Shown: positions 57,372-64,000 of the stretch, in pieces | Layout of the letters: every line of letters starts with the position of its first letter | How positions within the stretch are numbered: the stretch's first letter is position 1 | DNA from: Rhipicephalus microplus | Lineage: Eukaryota > Arthropoda > Arachnida > Ixodida > Ixodidae | Direction of reading: 5' to 3' | DNA length: 64,000 nt | NCBI RefSeq assembly: GCF_043290135.1 | Contig: NC_134700.1 | Span: forward strand, 81,617,500 to 81,681,499 | Notes under the pieces: model-generated | Told to the model about the DNA's origin: nothing | The model's input: only the letters and a program-made list of their open reading frames with translations | The model's database searches: none | Made by a program: the position numbers and the translations under genes

Positions 57372-57501
57372 GGACTTTCCAGCTGTATCGATGTTAGTTC
57401 TAAAGGTACACCTGGAGTATTCAACTGACAAATCGATTGTCTACACTTTACCGCCGAACCCGGATCAGCTGAACATAAGGTCGAAGGGCCTCATTTCACT
57501 A
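57372..57501 (+). CDS. Exon D of the host gene
   Basis: 130 bases, phase 2 in, phase 0 out. The acceptor is TTTCTTTCCGTGCAG and the donor TCACTA|GTGAGT. It reads DFPAVSMLVLKVHLEYSTDK and SIVYTLPPNPDQLNIRSKGL. The hydrophobic SMLVLKVHLEY strand followed by a PPN loop matches the tick-family pattern I recall. The first base completes the Lys codon left by exon C 28 kb upstream. The larger frame that starts at 57268 includes intron sequence. Confidence 0.75.
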
Positions 57502-58039
57502 GTGAGTACAATTTTAATACACTGTGCAAGGAAGACGAATGTAAGTGTGGAGAAGAGAGAAATGGCATCGAAGAGATGGAGAGCGGAGCATGATATATAA
57601 AGAAAGAGAAGTAGTGAAAATGATAGGCAGTAAAATAAAGGATGGCGAGAGAATGAAAGAAAGAAAGAGAGACAAATAAATATGGTAATTACCCCTGCCT
57701 GCTGCTCAGTTAACAAATATTCATACGTAATGAGGCAGTGTTAATGCATACTTGCGGATGAAAGAGTTCTTCGAGTATGTCTGTGCTGCGAAATATCCCG
57801 CTGCAAAGTTCATTTGCGGTTTGCATTGTTACCCATAAGGGTGGAGCCGCAATCTCATGCGTGTGTAACCATACTAAGTGCCATAGAAAGGACAGTAAAG
57901 AGCAAAACAGTTTTTGTGCAATGGTATGATTTCTGCATTACGAATAGCCATTCTTACTACGACACGACGCTTGGTAAACGAGAAAACGCGCTAAAAGAAA
58001 ATGCAGGTTGATATGCCATGTAGACATTCGGGCACCTAA
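57502..58039. other. Intron D-E start, no gene seen
   Basis: Includes a GAAA/AG-rich stretch near 57600-57675. Confidence 0.45.
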
Positions 58040-59330
58040 CACCATGACCTCATAAATCATGAAGGCATATACAAGATTGATGAATAGACCTATCTTTCAA
58101 CAAAGCAACATTGAAAGCTCCGCATGCGACCAATGGAACTTTCCAGGCTATCAGAGGTGCAATAAGATTCTCATTGTTCTGATAAATGCACTGAAATCTA
58201 AAGAGGGTTGGCGGTGGACGACTCGAAGTGTAATACCACGCTCAGTCTTAATAAATAGAGTCACGGCTAAGGAGCTCGAAATAGAGTTTACATGAGGAAT
58301 GTCAAAATTAATTTTGTTTTTGACAAACATCGCAACACTTCTGCCACGAGATGATCTTGGGCGAGGCACACATTTCATAGTGTAGCCAAGTGAATAAGTA
58401 AGCTTGCCTTCTTTACTGTGTTTTCGTCATAGCTATCACATCAAACGCGAGTTTGTGTTGGCTCAAGTATACAAATAAGTTATCCAAGTTCTTTCTAGTG
58501 CTACGAAGATTACATTGCAAAATATAAAAATGATCTTGCTCTAGCCATGCCTTCTCGATTTCGGGAATACACAGAGCTATTGTAAATTATTAGGTAGTGT
58601 ACAAATCAGGACTGACAACAAAATTTTTATAACTTGAACTAGATAACTCGTGCACGTGGCATGAATTTTTGTGAGTTTTTGGTTTTTCTTGTGAAAATCT
58701 TTCTTTGCAACACCCAAGTGTACTTCCAGTTTTTGTCTCGCTTAGCCTGCAGAGCGTATCCCAGAAGTAATTTGTTGAGAGGCCTGAGGTACTCATAAAT
58801 GTACATTGGGCTGTTCTCGCCCCGGAAACCAATGGCTTGAGTGTTTATTCTCAATTTTATAGCAGCCTTCAAGACATTTTTTCTTACCACCCTGGTAGCA
58901 GATTTTCCAACTATATTCTGTGTCTGCTCACGTATAGAACGTAAATGATGAGTGAAATCAATGCCCGATTCTTTTCTTCTTTACATCTTGAAATAGATTT
59001 TATTTTATAACTATGGTTTTCCGATGTAATCATCGAGATTGCCTTCAATTCATTGTTATTTTCTTTGATGTATTGATCTAACCCTGGAAGATCCTTTCTG
59101 ATCTCGTTTGACTCCTTTGAGAGGTGGTCATTTTTTTTTACATCGATATTTTGTGCCGTCACTTTTGTGATTTCCTACTTCAAGCATTTCAGCATTGAAC
59201 TCCTCGAACCTTTTATTTATAAACTCCGTGCTTTCTTTGAAAGGTTGCATGTTCTCTTGAATTACTTTTTAGGTCTTTTTTCAGATAGACATGGTTGTCA
59301 CTAATTATTTATAAATTGGGACGTTAAACT
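58040..59330 (-). mobile_element. CR1/L2-like LINE, ORF1 and endonuclease start, minus strand
   Basis: ORF1: 59162-58911 is coiled-coil-like (KESNEIRKDLPGLDQYIKEN), 58890-58639 reads AIGFRGENSPMYIYEYLRPL and KYTWVLQRKIFTRKTKNSQK, the conserved RNA-binding end of such ORF1 proteins. Endonuclease: about 58560-58440 reads LQCNLRSTRKNLDNLFVYLS, then 58378-58151 reads GRSVAMFVKNKINF. The RT is absent: the copy is 3' truncated near 58040. Confidence 0.7.
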
Positions 59331-59534
59331 CCATATATCTATCAACTAATTCTAGTAGGTAAATAGGCCAGAGCCTTTCGCAGTTCCTTTACAGTATAGA
59401 GTTGTTGATGAGGTATATCCAAGGGGATCACAGTTTTCCACAGAGCAGTTTAAGAGCCGTATTTGTAAAGATAAAAAATGGATTCTTTCAACGTGGTCAA
59501 GACTATGAAGCAAGGCAAGCGATTATGAAATGCG

Positions 59535-59785
59535 CACCCCACCACGGTGGTCAAGTGGCTAAGGTACTCGGCTGCTGACCTGCAGTTCGTGGGATCAAAT
59601 CCCGGCTGTAGCGGTAGCGTTTCCGATGGAGGCAGAAATGTTGTAGGCCCGCGTACTCAGATTTGGGTGCACGTTAAAGAACCCCAGGTGGTCGAAATTT
59701 CCGGAGCCTTTCACTACGGCATCTTTCATAGTTATATGGTGGTTTTGGGACGTTTAACACCACAAATCAATCAAATCAATCAATA
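59535..59785 (+). mobile_element. Ruka SINE, full length, plus orientation
   Basis: Box A GGTGGTCAAGTGGCTAAGG, box B GTGGGATCAAATCCC, middle GGGTGCACGTTAAAGAACCC, tail (ATCA)n. It is flanked by ATGAAATGCG (59525-59534) and ATGGAATGCG (59786-59795), a 10-base target duplication with one change. Confidence 0.9.
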
Positions 59786-60039
59786 ATGGAATGCGTAATC
59801 CTGCTGCTGCCTACACTGCTCTGGAATGATGCTTCGTATGCTGAGGGCAGTGGTCTTATAGCCGTGCGGTGACGTCAGGAGGCAATGCACGTGCGTAGCT
59901 TTCTATGAGCCTGGTGATCGACAGGGACACGTGACAGTGCCGCCACGTGTACATTGGGAGCAGCGAAGTTGAAGTGTCTCCGGCAGTATCACGAGGTGGT
60001 GGTTCCCTGGTTACTCTGGCGTTCATCGGTGTGCTGCAT

Positions 60040-60105
60040 GAAGCAAGGCAAGCGATTATGAACTGCGCGATGCTGGTGCTGCCTAGACTGCTTCGGAATG
60101 ATGGA
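60040..60105 (+). repeat. Paralogue of the Ruka target site, without the SINE
   Basis: GAAGCAAGGCAAGCGATTAT followed by GAACTGCGCGATGCTGGTGC matches 59507-59534 joined to 59796-59831 across the SINE. Confidence 0.75.
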
Positions 60106-60606
60106 GAAGACGCCGTAGCTGCGTCCTGGCTGAACACTTAGGCTAGAACTCGTGCCCGAAGCCCGACAGCTCATCGTGTCCATGGGCACAGGACGCCTCC
60201 AAGCAACAGCAGGTCAGAAACATGTCGCCATAACCTGCTCCTACGTCGCAAGTCACCCAGGGCTCAGCTGGTCAGCAAAGCAAGGGTCCGGAACCTGACC
60301 GCCAAGGAACATGGGCCATGCTCCTTGCTGCTTCTCTCGTGTTCTGTTTGTCACCAAGGTTTACTATTTTTTTCTTGTTTTCTTCCGCGGTCTACTTCAA
60401 TTTCTACAATTTTCTTCTCTGTATTGTCATGAAAGGCACCCAACACTCGTGTACGTCACTGACTACAACTATTGAGCATAATTTTGGTAATTCCGTATAG
60501 AAGATGTCATTATGCAATCTTACGACTGTGCGCGTGCATTGAAAATCAGCGTTGATGGTTTGCGTACATATTTCCTTTCTGCTTCGTTTTTTTTCACGTT
60601 CTGCAG

Positions 60607-60780
60607 GCGTCACTGGGTGCCGACGCGAAGGCGCGGTTGACAAACATGACCAACCATAACAAAACATACGTCCTCCTTTCATTCGCCATGTTCGGGCGCG
60701 GGTACCGCATGGATAATTCGTGGACTGACCCCGCCTCAAGGCCCCAAGCTATGCACGGCATTAATATGGATTACCGAACC
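60607..60780 (+). CDS. Exon E of the host gene
   Basis: 174 bases (58 codons), phase 0 at both ends. Strong pyrimidine tract and CTGCAG acceptor; donor ACC|GTAAGT. It reads ASLGADAKARLTNMTNHNKT, YVLLSFAMFGRGYRM and MHGINMDYRT. SFAMFGRGY resembles the strand and loop that in GH18 enzymes reads like GxPxYGRxF. Two N-glycosylation sequons (NMT, NKT) support passage through the secretory pathway. The reading frame continues in an exon beyond this window; none was found between 60781 and 64000. Confidence 0.8.
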
Positions 60781-61159
60781 GTAAGTGGGATATAAGTTAA
60801 CTTATATTACTGATACTAAAGGTAGGGTCTAGCTAGGTTCACGCGTTGCAACGGGGATAACAAAAACACAAAGCAATGAGTGGCAGCTCCACTAATGGGA
60901 AACTTGAAGAACTGCCTAGAGCACCTACCGTCTACCGTTCATAGATGTGTCCTGGCTCTGTTTACAAAAGCATCGATGACACCAGTATTTTAGGTAAGCG
61001 TGTGGTCTTTTCCGACAGGTACGCGAGAAAGGATGCTTTGGTATAATGGTAACGCCAGTGGCTACTTGCTTAATGCAACATATATTTCATATTTAAGGAA
61101 ATCTTTATCAATATTGTGCTTTGGTTATAGGCAGCCGTTACACTAAACTTTCCGTAGAA
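60781..61159. other. Intron after exon E, no gene seen
   Basis: No motif recognised. Confidence 0.4.
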
Positions 61160-62995
61160 ACACCGCGGCGCAGCCAATGAATAAATCGGCAGGCATAGAT
61201 GGGATAACTGCAAGGCTTCTCAAAGAAAATTTAGACGTCCTCGGACCGGTTTTATGTCGACTATTTAACCATTCTGTGAGAGCAGTCTTGTACCTTTATT
61301 GTTTAAAAATTGCAAAAGTTATTCCGATACATAAATGTGGCGATCACTCTCAACCGTCAAACTACCAACCAATCTTACTTTTGAGCATAATTACCAATAT
61401 CTTCGAAAAAAGTCTTGCCAATCGTTTCTATAAATTCATTGCGAAATATAACGTGCTCTCCCATCAGCAACACGGATTCAGACCAAATTATTCTACTTCC
61501 ACCGCCATTATGACTCTTACTCAAGCAATAAACACTACCTTGAATGAAAATAAATTAGTAACAGTTATCTTTCTGGACCTCAAAAAAGCCTTTGACACCG
61601 TAGACCACAGAATACTGCAAATTAAATTACCTCATTATGGTCTCCGTGGTACCATCTTTCAACTTCTTTCAGATTACCTTAAAGTTCGTCAACAGGCTGT
61701 AGTAATTAATGATTTCATGTCTTCTATGAGCCACTTGAGTACTGGTGTTCCCCAGGGCTCGGTGCTGGAACCATTGCTCTTCTCCTTGTATATTAATGAC
61801 CTTCCGCAGATATAACAGCTTTCTAACATTCTGATGTATGCTCACAATACTTGTGTCATAGTAACGGTTAAAAATTTAACTGATCTTGAATCGAAGTCCA
61901 ACATAGAACTGGAAGAGGTCGCTCATTGGTTATCGAATAATAAACTATCTATAAATACCAATAAAACTAAATGCATCACATTTTGCTCTCGGTTAAGATT
62001 CATTAATGCTAATGACATACATAAAAACAGACGACTCCGTGATCGAGCAAGTAACCACAATGAAATATCTGGGTGCCACCATAGATAACAACTTACATTG
62101 ACAGATGCAGATTCAAAATGTGTGTTCAAAATTAGCCTCAGGGTGTCATGCACTTACTCAGGCTCGTCAATATTTTAATACCACTACTCTACGAATGCTT
62201 TATTGTGCTTTTATTCATTGTCGCATCTTGTATTGCTTTGAGTCTTGGGGCGGCACGTACACAACTTACCTGGACCCGGTTAGACGACTTCAAAAACGGG
62301 CTGTAAGAATCATTACTCATTGCAAGTATAATGACCCCAGCAAACCTTTGTTTTCCAGATTACTCATTTTGCCCTTCGACAAGCTATGGAAATTAAAACT
62401 AGCCAGATGCACACACACAATTATTTACAACCACCCTTTTCATGTGTCGGTGTTTTCCGCCCCCTTCTCGTTCTACTAGTCAACTAACCTTTGGTAAATG
62501 GAATATTCCACGAACTAACAACGTATATGGTGAACGGCTTTTACAGTTTGTTGGTATTAAAATCTGGAATGTTATTTCTTTTGAAATAAGAATGTGTTCA
62601 AATTTCACTAACGCACTAGAAAAACACTATTTAGAAGAATGTACTGATTAATTATAGTCCTGTCATAATTATTCTGATGACTGTCTTGATTACAATATGT
62701 AAGTAGGTGTTTTTTTCGTTTTCGTTTTCTCGTGCATTGTAACAGTTTAGTGTGATTATTTCATGCACTGTAATGTTTCTTGCCAATTCTTTATTGCATT
62801 GGATTGTAAAAACTTTAGTTAATTCTTTATTGATATTGTATAACTTGTTTAGTTACCCTTTTCGGAAGTACCTTTATATAATCTTTCTTTTTTGGACCCA
62901 AACTAGCCCATGGCTATGGGTCCACGCAGTGTATGCAAATTTTTTTGTAAAAACTGTGACCAATAAAATTCAATTCTATTCAACTCAATTCATGG
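61160..62995 (+). mobile_element. CR1/L2-like LINE, 5' truncated, plus strand
   Basis: RT (61177 to about 62090), C-terminal tail (62105-62651) and a 3' untranslated region ending with AATAAAATTCAATTCTATTC and short ATTCA-type repeats near 62995. The open frame of 212 codons at 61177-61815 is the best preserved RT in the window, but an early stop at 61813 and later shifts make it inactive. Confidence 0.85.
61177..62651 (+). pseudogene. Reverse transcriptase of the 61 kb LINE
   Basis: Residues in order: KSAGIDGITARLLKENLDVL, CLKIAKVIPIHKCGD, PILLLSIITNIFEKSL, QHGFRPNYSTSTAIMTL, VIFLDLKKAFDTVDHRIL, GVPQGSVLEPLLFSLYINDL, then after a stop MYAHNTCVIV, where YADDTxxx has become YAHNTCV (both catalytic Asp lost), NKLSINTNKTKCITF, and the thumb LRMLYCAFIHCRILYCFESW. 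Typical CR1/L2-type RT except for the dead active site. Confidence 0.85.
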
Positions 62996-63530
62996 CCTGT
63001 GCTGGGCATGACCATGGAGGTTGGGGCTGTCTGAGGACGAAAATAACAGAGTAGTTTTGCTTAATAGTACGTTTAAATGCGTAAGAACACTCCAATTAAC
63101 GAAAAGCATATGGTTTTAAAATCCTGTAAACTTCGCTTTGGACAGTTACTCATTTATTTTCAAGCCGAAGCTACTGAGTTTAGACACGTCGTCGCAGCAA
63201 AGCGAGTTCGACCAACGCCCTTGTTAGCGCACGTGCTTCGCAGCGTCACTATGCCTTCCCGTGTGAGAGTGCGCTCATGATGCCAAGCAATAGCGTGCGA
63301 AGTACTCTCCCAAAGTGCGCTTACGTAGCTCCATGTGTCAAGTTCATGATGTTTGGCAAAGTGCTCTCAGATCAATTGAGAGCGTCCGCGAGTGCACTAG
63401 GCTAGCTCACTGGACGGGGATATATGACACGGTACAGAGTGTGGACGAACGTATTTCTAAAATAGAAGCTGTTTAGGCTTGAATTGTGAAAGTGTAGTAC
63501 GTTTACAGAAAAAATCCACAATCATGAAAG
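62996..63530. other. No gene seen
   Basis: Slightly GC-rich in the middle; no repeat or motif recognised. Confidence 0.4.
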
Positions 63531-63534
63531 GCTG

Positions 63535-63675
63535 CTACATTAAAATTGACATCATCATCAATGGCCCCAAGCTTCGAATTTAAGAAGTGCAGAAAGGTAA
63601 CCAAAAAATCTGCTTCTACATTAAAATTGTCATCATCATCAATGGCTCCAAGCTTCGAATATAAAAAGTGCTGCG
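63535..63675. repeat. Two 81-bp tandem units
   Basis: CTACATTAAAATTG(A/T)CATC begins at 63535 and 63616; both continue with CATCATCAATGGC and CCAAGCTTCGAAT. Confidence 0.85.
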
Positions 63676-64000
63676 CGGTGAGGAGAAAAAGGAGGGAAGA
63701 AAAGAGAATACCAGAAGGCAAAAAATAAATAAACAAAAAAACTTTCTCGGTGATGCATAACTCGAAATTCAGTGCTGACAGTCGAAAAAGGAGAGTCATA
63801 ACGACCAGGCTGGGCATTAACGTTGGCAGATCACCCGTTTATGGGCGCCTTGGGAATGTTGCTGTGGAGGCCCGAAAAATAAAAAGATCAGGGAAAAAAG
63901 AACGAGTGAAAGAATAGATGCCTGTGGAGATGGTGAAGCAGCGAGATTAGGAAGAGAAATCGAAAAAAAGTAACCTTTCCTTTCGAGGAGGCTATTTCAC
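63676..64000. other. No gene seen, purine-rich
   Basis: A-rich and GA-rich sequence to the window end; nothing recognised. Confidence 0.4.

Larger units (their letters stand above)
9985..60780 (+). other. Host gene (visible part): tick-family extracellular protein with Pro/Thr linker and GH18-like domain
   Basis: Seven exons join with consistent phase: linker 1 (9985-10086, ends with 1 spare base), linker 2 (12486-12623, same phases), then 23698-23914, 25920-26073, 29241-29365, 57372-57501 and 60607-60780. Total 1040 coding bases with no stop. Each exon has AG before and GT after. The protein order (Pro/Thr linker, TCTVG, PEDGLC, aromatic repeats, SFAMFGRGY) resembles a large tick protein family that I recall as uncharacterised and probably a distant GH18 barrel; I saw no DxDxE catalytic motif. 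First and last exons are missing. Intron sizes are about 2.4, 11.1, 2.0, 3.2, 28.0 and 3.1 kb. Confidence 0.75.

Noticed and set aside
60150..60480. Possible extra exon or SINE after the empty Ruka target site
   Set aside because: No splice-compatible frame, no box A/B pair and no partner elsewhere in the window.
1..64000. Bacterial or viral contig with operons or a defence system
   Set aside because: Spliced exons, tick SINEs, LINEs with decayed frames and microsatellites show a eukaryotic nuclear genome.

Overview
The window looks like nuclear DNA of a hard tick (Ixodidae). The reasons are copies of the tick tRNA-derived SINE called Ruka, decayed Gypsy, BEL/Pao, I-type and CR1/L2-type retroelements, and one intron-rich host gene whose protein resembles a large family I recall only from ticks. 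There are no operons, rRNA genes or CRISPR arrays, and almost every long open frame is either a retroelement remnant or chance.

The host gene is on the + strand. I assembled seven exons with GT-AG borders and matching codon phases: two Pro/Thr-rich linker exons (9985-10086 and 12486-12623) and five globular exons (23698-23914, 25920-26073, 29241-29365, 57372-57501, 60607-60780). They join into about 346 codons without a stop. The signal or membrane-anchor exon(s) upstream and the 3' exons downstream were not found here. The product is probably a secreted or membrane-anchored extracellular protein with a distant GH18 (chitinase-like) barrel; its function is unknown to me.

Layout. 1-388: 3' end of a Gypsy element (pol end, polypurine tract, LTR) inserted in a minus-strand LINE (389-3850). 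4.2-8.4 kb: a SINE-like sequence and Helitron (Pif1 helicase plus endonuclease) debris. 9.0-17.9 kb: a direct duplication of a roughly 2.5 kb block that duplicated the linker exon; the second copy was later split by insertions. 18-23 kb: dispersed repeats and a CR1-like LINE carrying two Ruka SINEs. 23.7-29.4 kb: three exons. 29.4-57.4 kb: one 28 kb intron packed with a CR1-like LINE (29.6-32.8), a BEL/Pao element (33.3-39.35), two Gypsy copies joined in inverted orientation (39.35-48.8), a near-complete I-type LINE (49.0-54.6) and a BEL gag fragment (54.6-55.1). 57.4-60.8 kb: two more exons around a LINE 5' fragment and a Ruka SINE. 61.2-63.0 kb: a CR1/L2-type LINE 3' half.

The transposable elements do not form a working system; they fill the introns of one gene. 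The most notable biology is (i) growth of an extracellular Pro/Thr linker by duplication of a phase-symmetric exon and (ii) a long inverted repeat, with arms of several kb, inside a transcribed intron, which would fold into double-stranded RNA in the pre-mRNA.
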